Source of the DNA: RGIG426 sp045643425
GTDB lineage: Bacteria; Bacillota; Clostridia; Oscillospirales; Acutalibacteraceae
DNA: 19,380 nucleotides
Assembly (NCBI GenBank): GCA_045643425.1
Contig: JAZUKW010000003.1
Location: 1 to 19,380 of the forward strand
Reading direction: 5' to 3'
A program made the translations under genes and the position numbers. Numbering within the stretch: position 1 is the first letter of the stretch; the number at the start of each line of letters is the position of its first letter. Under the pieces are notes generated by a model, which was given only the letters and a program-made list of their open reading frames with translations, ran no database searches and was not told where the DNA came from. Positions 1 to 7,211 of this stretch are shown piece by piece.

Positions 1-104
1 TTTTCACCCAGCTCCGCTTCCAGCGCGGGGGCGGTGTTGGTGTCGAGACGACCGGCGAGGGCGAGGGTCAGGGTTTCATCGGTTTTCGTTTTGTTGATTT
101 GCAT
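1..104 (-). CDS. STAS-domain protein (anti-sigma factor antagonist type), 3' part outside window
   Basis: Only the first 34 codons are in the window, because the gene runs off the left edge. The visible product starts MQINKTKTDETLTLALAGRL and continues DTNTAPALEAEL. This is the usual opening of a STAS domain of the SpoIIAA/RsbV type: a beta hairpin, the G-R-L/I-D turn, then the first helix. In that family the domain is phosphorylated on a serine by an RsbW-like kinase and dephosphorylated by a PP2C/SpoIIE phosphatase; the serine site lies outside the window. The start at 104-102 is set by GAAAGGAG at about 8 nt spacing, which overlaps the end of the preceding gene. The intergenic gap is 14 nt, so it is very probably the last visible gene of the operon led from 5266. 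The same fold opens the neighbouring STAS-kinase gene, so the two may be paralogues or alternative substrates. Confidence 0.8.
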   Translation of the reverse strand, partial: MQINKTKTDETLTLALAGRLDTNTAPALEAELGE

Positions 105-118
105 ACTGTTTACTCCTT

Positions 119-1300
119 TCAAAATACGAGAGTGTCGACACGGTCGAGCAGCTCTAAAATGTGCATCTTATAGGTTTCGATTTCCTTTTTGCCTTGTTCG
201 TTTTCCAGCCCACCGCGGCGGATGAGACGGCGCATTAAACGCGTGTAGCCGATGAGCATGGCTTTGTCGGCAACAGCGGCGATCTTTTCTTTGTCGTCGG
301 TGCCGAGATAGAGGGAGAGGGTTTTGTCCCAGATCCGCAGGGAGGTTTCGCGGGGGAGGCCGAGGAAGTTTTCGACTACGGTGTGGTCTACCTCGGAGAA
401 GCCGACATAGGCGTTGAACACGCTCGCAAGCTCAAAGACGGGGTGGCCCTGGCACAGCGTATCCATATCGATAAGCAGCACCTCGCCGTTTTGCATCATT
501 ACGTTTTTGAGGTGGTAGTCGCCGTGGAGCATGTGGTGGTCGATCGGCACGTCCTCAACGAGATCGACGAGCTGTTCGCCCTTGCCCTCCGGCAGATAGG
601 GAATGAGGAAGTTCGCCCAATTTATGGCGACGTTACGCATATCCGGCATATCCTCGGGGCGGACGAGCGTCGCGTGGATCTTTTTCATCAGGTCCACGTA
701 GAGGCCGACGTATTTATCCTCGTTTTCCGGCTCGTTTTTCACGAGCTTGGCGAAGGATTCGGCGTTTAAAAGCTCGAACACCGAGCCGTAGCCCTCGCCG
801 ACCTTTACGACGTCGTAGGGGATGGCGGTGGGGATGCCCAGCACGAACGCGCGGCGGGCAAGCTCCCGCTCGCGGTGGATGTCCGGCAGGGCGTCGGCGT
901 TCATATACACCTTGACGATGGTGTCGGGGTCGATGCGGTACACTTTACCGTTCGCGCCCTGGCCGATGACCTCGCAGCCCTCGACCTCCAGCTTGCGGTA
1001 AGCCTTGGCGACGGGGATCATTTCGGAGAAGCCGGTCATCTCGAAAATCTCATACACCTCGCTGGAGGCGTTGATGACCGACAGCGTCGGTTCGTTTTTG
1101 CGCAGGCGCAAAATAACGCGCAGGCCGGCGCTGGAGATGTATTCGAGGCCCTCCACGTCCAACGTGACTTTTTCGTGGGGGGTCTCCTCGCGAATGACTT
1201 CGATGTCCGCCTCCACCTGCGGAGCGTTGGTGGAGTCGATACGCCCTTGCGCGAACAGCGTTAAAACGCCGTCGTCGACCTTGGCTTGAATTAAACTCAT
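119..1300 (-). CDS. STAS domain fused to an aminoglycoside-phosphotransferase-like kinase
   Basis: A 393-residue two-domain protein. Residues 1-105 form a STAS domain with the GRIDS turn (19-23) and the site EYISSAGL (53-60), where Ser56/Ser57 sit at the position phosphorylated in SpoIIAA/RsbV. Residues 108-390 are a protein-kinase-like fold of the APH/choline-kinase type: a glycine-rich loop IGQGANGKVY (112-121), Lys130 in VKVY, the catalytic loop HGDYHLKN (259-266) and the metal-binding Asp278 in LIDMD. All expected catalytic residues are present, so it is probably active; the substrate (small molecule or protein) cannot be read from sequence. The ATG overlaps the stop of the upstream HD gene by 4 nt (ATGA, 1297-1300), indicating translational coupling, with GGAAAGG as SD. 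Inference: the STAS part receives the signal set by the SpoIIE/RsbW-like membrane protein and gates the kinase. Confidence 0.85.
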   Translation of the reverse strand: MSLIQAKVDDGVLTLFAQGRIDSTNAPQVEADIEVIREETPHEKVTLDVEGLEYISSAGLRVILRLRKNEPTLSVINASSEVYEIFEMTGFSEMIPVAKAYRKLEVEGCEVIGQGANGKVYRIDPDTIVKVYMNADALPDIHRERELARRAFVLGIPTAIPYDVVKVGEGYGSVFELLNAESFAKLVKNEPENEDKYVGLYVDLMKKIHATLVRPEDMPDMRNVAINWANFLIPYLPEGKGEQLVDLVEDVPIDHHMLHGDYHLKNVMMQNGEVLLIDMDTLCQGHPVFELASVFNAYVGFSEVDHTVVENFLGLPRETSLRIWDKTLSLYLGTDDKEKIAAVADKAMLIGYTRLMRRLIRRGGLENEQGKKEIETYKMHILELLDRVDTLVF

Positions 1301-1872
1301 AGTGTATCATCCTTTCCGAATGTTTTTTCAACAAGATCCATATATTCCGCAAACGCGGCGGTATCGCCCAAATCGTCCCGAATATAGTCGGCGATGGTGC
1401 GGTAGTACCACGCGTGCATTTTGGGGTCTTTCTGGTTGAGCATTTGCCACATCGCGTCGCCGTCCTTTAAGTAAGAGCGGTAGAACGACCGCATATTGGA
1501 CAGCTTGTCGGCGAGCCACAGGATGCGCACGTCCCGGTCGGGAGTGAGCATCAGCATGAGAAGCGACTCGTCCTTGCGCTCCTTCCACGTTTCCGCGGCG
1601 GGGCGGGTGGACATTTTGTCCTCCGTCTCGCTTTGTACCAGCGCCGCAACGCGGGCGCCGAAGCGACGCTTGATCTCGCGGGGATCTACGTCGCAATCCT
1701 CCACCGTGTCGTGCAAAACGCCCGCCGCCATCGTCTCCAAATCGGGGGTGATGGTGGAGATGATCGCCGCGACCTCGAGCGGGTGGAGAATATACGGGGT
1801 TTTCGCCATCTTGCGCATTTGCCCTTTATGGGCCTCGGTGGCAAAGAGAATGGCCTCCTCCAATACGTTCAT
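1297..1872 (-). CDS. Small RelA/SpoT-type HD hydrolase (putative (p)ppGpp hydrolase)
   Basis: A 191-residue single-domain HD protein of the RelA/SpoT N-terminal hydrolase (Mesh1/SAH-like) type. Visible signature positions are HKGQMRK (15-21), metal ligand His30 in ILHPLEVA, the central H54-D55 with E58-D59 in GVLHDTVED, the RRFGARVAALV segment (69-79) and Asp122 in ADKLSN. These are the residues known to bind Mn2+ and attack the 3'-pyrophosphate of (p)ppGpp in this family. No synthetase or TGS/ACT domains are present, so it would only degrade alarmone or a related nucleotide. The start is fixed by GGAGG 6 nt upstream. The stop of the SpoIIE-like gene lies one base before this ATG, so the SD is inside the upstream coding sequence and translation is probably coupled. 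Related HD proteins act on other nucleotides, so the substrate is inferred. Confidence 0.82.
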   Translation of the reverse strand: MNVLEEAILFATEAHKGQMRKMAKTPYILHPLEVAAIISTITPDLETMAAGVLHDTVEDCDVDPREIKRRFGARVAALVQSETEDKMSTRPAAETWKERKDESLLMLMLTPDRDVRILWLADKLSNMRSFYRSYLKDGDAMWQMLNQKDPKMHAWYYRTIADYIRDDLGDTAAFAEYMDLVEKTFGKDDTL

Positions 1873-1873
1873 A

Positions 1874-4690
1874 TCAGTCCTCCAGGTTTTTGATGATCGT
1901 CATAATATTTTTGCCGTTTTCGTACTTGTACTTGAGATCGTCCATGGTCTTTTTCACCATAAAGATGCCGAGACCGCCGAGCTGACGCTCATCCGCGGAC
2001 AGCGACACGTCCGGATCCTCTTTTTGCAGCGGGTTGTAGGGGATGCCCTCGTCCTCAAAGCGGACACAGACCGCGTGCGGCGTTTCTTTCTCGACCACTT
2101 TCACCGTAACGGGGCCTTTGCGGTCGGGATAGCCGTAGTGGACGATGTTGCTGAACAGCTCGTCGATGGCGACGTTGATCTGAATGACCGTCTTCATCGG
2201 GCAGTTCAGTTTTTCGAGCTCCGCTTCCACGAACGCCGTCACGTCGCTGATGTTCTCCACCGTCGCTTCGTCAAAATGGATGGTGGGGATGGCGGGCGCA
2301 CCGTAGAATCGGAACGCCACCATCGTGATGTCGTCAAACTGCGGCGCGTCGCCCACGAACGCATCCACGTCGGCTTTGATATAGTCGCAGAGCGTTTGCA
2401 TATCGTCGAACTCGCGGGAATTGAGCGCGGTTTGCAGGCGCTCCTCGCCGTACAGCTCGTTGGAGGCGTTGGTCGCCTCGGTCACGCCGTCGGTATACAG
2501 GAACACCGTGTCGCCGGGCAGCAATTGCAGCTCCTGCGTTTTGTAGGGAACGTCCTCCATGCCCGCGAGAATAAAGCCGGCGCGGGAGCGCAGGAACTCA
2601 AACTGTCCGTCCGCATGGCGCACGAGAGGCGGGTTGTGGCCGGCGTTGGCGAAGCGCAACAGACCGGATTCCACGTCTACGCTGCCCTGCCAGGCGGTCA
2701 CGAACATACCGGCATCGTTGCCCTCGCACAGCGCGTTGTTGCCGCGGGTAAACACGTCACACAGCGGCAGCTCCGCTTCGGTGAGGGATTTGAGCTCGGT
2801 TTTGGCGCGCATCATAAACATAGCGGCGGGGATTCCCTTGCCGGACACGTCCGCCACGAGGAAGTGGAGGGTATCCTGGTTGGTCATATAGAAATCGTAG
2901 AAGTCGCCGCCGACCTCTTTGGCGGGGTTCATCGACGCGTAAATCTCGAATTCCTTGCGTTTCGGGAACGCGGGGAACACGTTCGGGAGCGCCGAGGCTT
3001 GGATGCTCTTTGCAAATTCCAATTCTTTGTCGATGCGGGCGGACGCCTCGTCGATATAGTGCTTCAAGGTGTCCACCGTCGAGTTGATGTCGTCCGACAG
3101 CGAGGCGAATTCCTCGTTGGAGCGCACGTCAACTGTTTCGTTCAAATCGCCGCTGGCAATTTTGGCGAGCGAGCCGTTGATGGTTTTGATCTGGTTGACG
3201 ACCACGCGCTTGATCAACAGATAAATGAGGGCGAACAGCGCCGCAAACACGAGGATCTCCATATAGGTGTTGACGAACACGGCGATGTTGCGCAGCTTGA
3301 ACGCTTCGTCGCGCGGCAGCACCGACACGACGTAGTAGCCCTCGGTGGTGCGGTAGCGGGCAAAGCAGGGCGTGCCGTCGAGCGTGATAGAGAAGGTGGT
3401 GTTGGGCTTGTCAATACGGGCGGTTTTGAAATCCGCCTGCAGCGTGTCGGGCGAAAGGCCTTTGGGGGCGCTGACGACCGAATACGTTTCGTCCAAAATA
3501 AGAATATAGCCGGTTTCGCCTACGTGACGGTTTTTGGTGATACCGACAACGCTTTTGTCAATATCCTGCTGGAAGCGGTTGGCGTCGTAGCCCACCTGCA
3601 AAAAGCCGGTCTCGGTTTTAACGCCGGCGTATTTTCGCAAAAGCTTGCTGTCGCTGGTGATGGGACGATATTTCTGCACAAATTCCTGCGTGTCCTCGAG
3701 GAGAACGAGGAATTCGGCGGACTGTTCGCCGGAAGCCATATCGAAGCCGATGAATTTTTCTGCGGAGCTGTCTTCGATGATGCCGTTTTTGTCGATCAGG
3801 CTGATGTCGGCAACGTCGTATTTTTCCGCAAGCGTGTTCAAATCGGCGGTTTTTATCTCGGACGCGATTTTTCGCGTGAGCGAAAGCAGATTTTCGTTGG
3901 AGGCGTCGTCGATGTCGGAGGTCATATCGTCGAGCGCGATAGAGAGCAGGTTTTCCACCTGTGCGTCGGCGATTTTGCTTTGCAGCTGGAACACGAAGCC
4001 GGAGGTGGCGACAAACGCGACCACCACGGTAATGAGCATCCGCTTTTGGATCGTTTGCGAGATGCGGATGCCGGATTTTTTCTTAATGAGCGGTTCGCCG
4101 GAGAGGAGCGACAGCGCCACGGCGGCGAGCATTACCGCGATACTGTTGGCGGCGATCAGCGGGCCGGTGCAGACCTTGACCACTTCCATGGCTTTTTCGG
4201 GGGTGTTCATATTGGTGATAAACACCATGGTCAGGTGGAAGACTTCCATAACGACACCGGTGCAAAGCGAGATGAACCAGCCCGGCTTTTTGTTTTCAAA
4301 CATCCATTTGCGCAGCACCGCGGCGTAAAAACCGGCGATAATGGTAGAGACGCTGCACGCGACGCGGGTAAAACTGCCGACGCCCCACGCAACGGCGATC
4401 CACCGCTCGACACCGCCGATGATGCCGGCGATAATACCGGCGGGCGCGCCGAACATCAGGCCGCCGATGAGCACTGCACCGTCGCGACAGTTGGCAACGG
4501 CGCCGTTGACCGGAATGCCCCATTCTGTTCCGAGAACGGCAAATCCGCCGAACACCAAACCGTAGATGATTTGCTTTACCGCGTAGTTCCAGCGGCCGAA
4601 TTTGCTGTGTTTATCCAGCAAAAAGAGGATGGCGGCGGCAAGAACCGGCAACAGCGCGGCGATGGAGAGCTTGATATAGGATTCCGGCAT
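1874..4690 (-). CDS. Membrane sensor with HAMP, SpoIIE-type PP2C phosphatase and RsbW-like ATPase
   Basis: 938 residues. Residues 1-200 hold about six hydrophobic segments with a CRDGAVLIGGLMFG stretch (68-81) resembling the 5TM LytS-YhcK sensor. Another membrane span lies at 217-235, then an extracytoplasmic region (about 237-468) with a Cache-like pattern, a span at 470-494 and a HAMP region (about 495-548). The SpoIIE/PP2C domain (about 588-795) keeps the metal-binding acidic residues: D596 in VGGDFYDF, D614 in VADVSGKG, D734 in YTDGVTEA and D786-D787 in DDITMV. Residues 808-936 are a GHKL ATPase of the RsbW/SpoIIAB type with N-box E844...N848, DEG (880-882) and GGLG (905-908). The known role of these domains is to dephosphorylate and phosphorylate STAS antagonists; two STAS proteins follow in the same operon. 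SD AAGGAG is 9 nt before the ATG. Ligand unknown. Confidence 0.9.
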   Translation of the reverse strand: MPESYIKLSIAALLPVLAAAILFLLDKHSKFGRWNYAVKQIIYGLVFGGFAVLGTEWGIPVNGAVANCRDGAVLIGGLMFGAPAGIIAGIIGGVERWIAVAWGVGSFTRVACSVSTIIAGFYAAVLRKWMFENKKPGWFISLCTGVVMEVFHLTMVFITNMNTPEKAMEVVKVCTGPLIAANSIAVMLAAVALSLLSGEPLIKKKSGIRISQTIQKRMLITVVVAFVATSGFVFQLQSKIADAQVENLLSIALDDMTSDIDDASNENLLSLTRKIASEIKTADLNTLAEKYDVADISLIDKNGIIEDSSAEKFIGFDMASGEQSAEFLVLLEDTQEFVQKYRPITSDSKLLRKYAGVKTETGFLQVGYDANRFQQDIDKSVVGITKNRHVGETGYILILDETYSVVSAPKGLSPDTLQADFKTARIDKPNTTFSITLDGTPCFARYRTTEGYYVVSVLPRDEAFKLRNIAVFVNTYMEILVFAALFALIYLLIKRVVVNQIKTINGSLAKIASGDLNETVDVRSNEEFASLSDDINSTVDTLKHYIDEASARIDKELEFAKSIQASALPNVFPAFPKRKEFEIYASMNPAKEVGGDFYDFYMTNQDTLHFLVADVSGKGIPAAMFMMRAKTELKSLTEAELPLCDVFTRGNNALCEGNDAGMFVTAWQGSVDVESGLLRFANAGHNPPLVRHADGQFEFLRSRAGFILAGMEDVPYKTQELQLLPGDTVFLYTDGVTEATNASNELYGEERLQTALNSREFDDMQTLCDYIKADVDAFVGDAPQFDDITMVAFRFYGAPAIPTIHFDEATVENISDVTAFVEAELEKLNCPMKTVIQINVAIDELFSNIVHYGYPDRKGPVTVKVVEKETPHAVCVRFEDEGIPYNPLQKEDPDVSLSADERQLGGLGIFMVKKTMDDLKYKYENGKNIMTIIKNLED

Positions 4691-4708
4691 AGAGGTCAGC
4701 TCCTTTTC

Positions 4709-5266
4709 TTACAAGATGGTGTCGAGCGCGGCGATCGCGTCGCTCAAAATGGTTTCCGGATCGTTTCCGAAAACGTCCAGCCCTTCGGCGACAACGGCTT
4801 TCGCCTCTTTTACGCCGAAGCAGCGGGTGGTGAGATCGCGGACATAGTGGAAGCCGTATTCCGGAAAAAACGGGCCGCCGGCGGTGGACACGTAGTAAAG
4901 CACGCTTGCGCGGCACAGCCCGACGGGAACGCCGGCTTCGTTATACGTTGAGGTCAGTCCGATTACGTAGATGTTCTCGAAATAGGTCTTGAGAAGCGCC
5001 GGGAACGAGAGATCCCAAAACGGCGCGGAGATCACCACCGTGTCGGCGGCGGCGAATTGTTTTGCGAGATCGAAGTAGGGATCGGAAAAATCGCCCGCCG
5101 CCACGCACGCGTTTCGCCACGCGAGCGTTTCTTCGTTCAGCGGCGACAGCCCCGCCGAGGGCAGGTGCAGCTCGGTGACGCTGTCATCGAGCTTGTCGAG
5201 GAGGGCACGTGCCAGCCGATCTGTCCGCGAGTCGGAGCGAACGCAGCAGTTGACGTACAGAACCAT
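4709..5266 (-). CDS. Flavodoxin-fold NAD(P)H-dependent oxidoreductase (AzoR/NQO-like)
   Basis: A 185-residue protein of the flavodoxin_2 type: FMN-dependent NAD(P)H:quinone or azo reductases acting in the cytosol. Seen are an N-terminal beta strand followed by the phosphate-binding loop (SDSRTDRLA, residues 11-19), the central SAPFWDLSFPALLKTYFENI stretch (about 80-99), which matches the FMN-contacting and dimer-contacting loop of AzoR-like proteins, and YYVSTAGGPF (about 124-133), equivalent to the second FMN loop. Length fits the family. It is the first gene after the promoter at 5296-5324, with SD AAGGAGG 5 nt before the ATG, and its stop is 18 nt from the sensor-phosphatase gene. What a reductase does at the head of a partner-switching operon is not clear; a redox or quinone stress link is a guess. 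The physiological electron acceptor is not readable from sequence. Confidence 0.82.
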   Translation of the reverse strand: MVLYVNCCVRSDSRTDRLARALLDKLDDSVTELHLPSAGLSPLNEETLAWRNACVAAGDFSDPYFDLAKQFAAADTVVISAPFWDLSFPALLKTYFENIYVIGLTSTYNEAGVPVGLCRASVLYYVSTAGGPFFPEYGFHYVRDLTTRCFGVKEAKAVVAEGLDVFGNDPETILSDAIAALDTIL

Positions 5267-5295
5267 GGCGACCTCCTTAATATATATTCCTCCTT

Positions 5296-5324
5296 ATTAT
5301 AACACAGGCATTTCCCATTTACAA
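5296..5324 (-). promoter_or_regulatory. Extended -10 sigma-A promoter for the signalling operon
   Basis: On the minus strand, -35 TTGTAA (5324-5319), a 17-bp spacer and -10 TATAAT (5301-5296) preceded by TGT, an extended -10. The expected transcript start is near 5289, giving a leader of only about 23 nt to the ATG at 5266, with the SD CCTCCTT (plus-strand sense, 5272-5278) inside it. The -35 box lies two bases from the T-run of the upstream gene's terminator. No further promoter was recognised in the gaps between the five downstream genes. Confidence 0.8.
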
Positions 5325-5325
5325 G

Positions 5326-5353
5326 AAAAAAGAGCGCCGAAGCGCTCTTTTTT
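5326..5353 (-). terminator. Intrinsic terminator with UUCG tetraloop
   Basis: Read on the minus strand, GAGCGC-TTCG-GCGCTC (5347-5332) is followed by six T (5331-5326) and preceded by an A-run, so the stem can extend through A-T pairs to 12 bp. The loop is the stable C(UUCG)G form only when read on the minus strand. It lies 13 nt after the stop of the 5367-6983 gene and separates it from the next operon. The symmetric A/T flanks could also stop transcription arriving on the plus strand. Confidence 0.88.
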
Positions 5354-5366
5354 TTACAATTTTCGA

Positions 5367-6983
5367 TCAGGCACCGACGCGCTTGCCGTGAGAGGCAAGT
5401 TTTTCCAGCTTCCGCATAGCACGGGTCTTGATGTGCTTCGCGGATTTGGGAAGCTTGCTCTTGTGGCGTTTGGCGGCGGCGTGTTTGGCTTTTCCGGGTT
5501 TTTTCGGGCCGAAGAAAAAGTCGCTCAACAGACCGGTGTAGGGGACGATCCCGGTGGAGGCGGCGGGCGTTTCGTCGCTCAGCGACTGCGTATAGGCGAC
5601 GGCATCCTCCACGGAAACGGGGATCTCGTCGGCAAACGCCACCGGCTCTTCCGGCATAATGGTCGGCATTTCGTCGGAAACGGCGACCGGATCGATGAAT
5701 TCCACGGGAGCCTCGGCAAATTCCACCGGTTGCTCGTCGGCGAACACGGGAGCTTCGGCAAATTCCACCGGTTGCTCGTCGGCAAACACGGGAGCTTCAA
5801 ACTCGACCGGCTGCTCGTCGGCAAACACGGGAGCTTCGAACTCGACCGGCTGCTCGTCGGCGAACACGGGAGCTTCGAACTCGACCGGCTGCTCGTCGGC
5901 GAACACGGGAGCTTCGAACTCGACCGGTTGCTCATCGGCAAACGCGGGAGCTTCAAACTCCGCCGGTTGCTCGTCGGCAAACGCGGGAGCCTCGAACTCC
6001 GCCGGCTGTTCGTCGGCAAGAGCGGCTTGCTCGGCAGCGGCCTGCTCCGCGGCGGCCGCTTCTTCGGCGGCGATGCGGTCACGCTCGGCCTGCTCGGCGG
6101 CAAGCTCTTCCGGCGTTTTCTCTTTAAAGACCATCACGGGGCCTTCGTCGCTCATCAAAGCGGAGGCCACGTGGGCGTTTTGGGATTTTAGGTGGGTGAC
6201 AGGTATACCGGCATCGCCGACCGTCGGCTCGGGATTGAGGAAATCCAAGTTCCCATCACCCTCGGTCTCGGCAAACGCGGCAATATCCGCCAGGTGTTTT
6301 CGAGCCTCTTCTTCTTCGGCGGCTTCCTCGGCAAGCTCCGCTTTGGAGGCGCGGGACTCGCGCTTGATTTTCTTGAGCTTGCGGTCGTCCGCGTCCAGGG
6401 CGAACAAAATGCGGTAGGAGGCGGTGTCGTTCATGCCGCGAACGATCGTGAGCTCCTCGCCGACACGGTGGCCCATCAGGGCGTTACCGACGACGGATTC
6501 GATGCTCAAATTACCGCTCTTTTCGCGGCGGTTGACGTCCGCTTCGGCGTCGGGAACCAGCTTCCAGCAGCATTCCTTGCGGGTCTCGAGGTTTTTGACG
6601 GTCACGCGGTCATCCACCGTCAGGCCGCGATCCATGCGGTCTTCCTCAGATGCTTTTTCGGGGTTTTTGATCGGCGCGGTGAAAATATCAAAGAAGCGGG
6701 GATCAAACTCCTTGCTGTAGACCTTAAAATCCTCGCGCGCAACCAGGTAGCTGATCTGCGAGCGGTTCATCTTATCCAGAAGCGTGGGGTAATCGCGCAT
6801 CTTGACCAGCACTTCCGGCTCTTTGGTTTTTTCTTTTTTGTTGGGACGGAACATGGGAGCACCGATCAAACGAAACACCGCCGTGGCGCAAGCGCCGAAG
6901 GACTCGAAACCCTCGCGGGTTTCGATGAGGATGATCGTTTTCGGGGTCTTGTCGGCCCATTCCTTGTACCATCTGTATGACAT
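5367..6983 (-). CDS. MutS-domain-I-like / GreA-GreB C-terminal-like fusion with acidic repeats and basic tail
   Basis: 538 residues from the chosen start. Residues 1-100 resemble MutS domain I by eye: TIILIETREGFESFG (16-30) followed by a helix fits its strand-turn-helix, and EVLVKMRDYPTLLDKM (57-72) plus ISYLVARED fits the GVPxHxxxxYLxKL...VAIxEQ part. Residues 120-196 resemble the GreA/GreB C-terminal FKBP-like domain: VTVKNLE, KLVPDAEAD, then GNLSIESVVGNALMGHRVGE and a final SYRILFAL strand. Then follow a charged stretch (200-320), eight ADEQP repeats (323-429) and a tail (494-538) rich in Lys/Arg/His. The GreA catalytic coiled coil is absent. The start at 6983 has GGAGG 11 nt upstream; an upstream in-frame ATG (7061) would add 26 hydrophobic residues but lacks an SD and sits at the 5' end of the predicted transcript. 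Function unknown; RNA polymerase contact is an inference from the Gre part. Confidence 0.78.
   Translation of the reverse strand: MSYRWYKEWADKTPKTIILIETREGFESFGACATAVFRLIGAPMFRPNKKEKTKEPEVLVKMRDYPTLLDKMNRSQISYLVAREDFKVYSKEFDPRFFDIFTAPIKNPEKASEEDRMDRGLTVDDRVTVKNLETRKECCWKLVPDAEADVNRREKSGNLSIESVVGNALMGHRVGEELTIVRGMNDTASYRILFALDADDRKLKKIKRESRASKAELAEEAAEEEEARKHLADIAAFAETEGDGNLDFLNPEPTVGDAGIPVTHLKSQNAHVASALMSDEGPVMVFKEKTPEELAAEQAERDRIAAEEAAAAEQAAAEQAALADEQPAEFEAPAFADEQPAEFEAPAFADEQPVEFEAPVFADEQPVEFEAPVFADEQPVEFEAPVFADEQPVEFEAPVFADEQPVEFAEAPVFADEQPVEFAEAPVEFIDPVAVSDEMPTIMPEEPVAFADEIPVSVEDAVAYTQSLSDETPAASTGIVPYTGLLSDFFFGPKKPGKAKHAAAKRHKSKLPKSAKHIKTRAMRKLEKLASHGKRVGA
5697..6017 (-). repeat. Coding tandem repeat, eight 39/42-bp units (ADEQPxEFEAPxF)
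   Basis: Inside the MutS/Gre-like gene the phrase TGCTCGTCGG and close variants (plus strand) recurs at 5731, 5773, 5812, 5851, 5890, 5929, 5968 and 6007, giving 39-bp spacing with one 42-bp step. The peptide units are ADEQPAEFEAPAF twice, ADEQPVEFEAPVF four times, then two variants with an inserted Ala (EFAEAP). The units are acidic and Pro-rich, so probably extended or disordered. The near-identical central units suggest recent expansion. All units keep the frame. Confidence 0.93.
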
Positions 6984-7081
6984 AATTGGCTTCGCCTCCG
7001 CAAACGTAATTGTAAGAAAAACCACAAATATCAACGTGCGCTGCACAAGCAACTCACGCATAAATTATAGTACACAGCAAA

Positions 7082-7110
7082 AGTATACTATATTTTCTAC
7101 CAAAATGCAA
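7082..7110 (-). promoter_or_regulatory. Promoter of the MutS/Gre-like gene
   Basis: On the minus strand, -35 TTGCAT (7110-7105), a 17-bp spacer and -10 TATACT (7087-7082). The expected transcript start is near 7075, about 92 nt before the chosen ATG at 6983. A second TATAAT (7069-7064) has no good -35 at 16-18 bp. The leader carries no obvious hairpin. A/T-rich DNA (7112-7140) flanks the -35. Confidence 0.6.
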
Positions 7111-7211
7111 CGCTTTTTTTGAAAAAAATTTATCTTTTTGTGAAAATGTCACAAGAGCCGTCGAAAAGCAGGGAGGGACGACCGATTTTACCATTTCCTC
7201 TTCCGAGTGAC

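Noticed and set aside
1496..4951. Plus-strand open frame of about 1150 codons
   Set aside because: It is the codon-aligned shadow of the sensor-phosphatase gene, which has intact catalytic motifs, an SD and operon neighbours. The plus reading has none.
5697..6017. CRISPR-like array of short regular repeats
   Set aside because: The repeats are contiguous, in frame and code for a degenerate acidic peptide; there are no unique spacers and no cas genes.
5659..6417. Plus-strand Ser/Ala/Asn-rich open frame over the repeats
   Set aside because: A low-complexity shadow of the repeat-bearing minus-strand gene; no SD and no domain.
7064..7069. TATAAT as the main -10 of the MutS/Gre-like gene
   Set aside because: No acceptable -35 at 16-18 bp; the TTGCAT-17-TATACT pair just upstream is better. 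A secondary start cannot be excluded.
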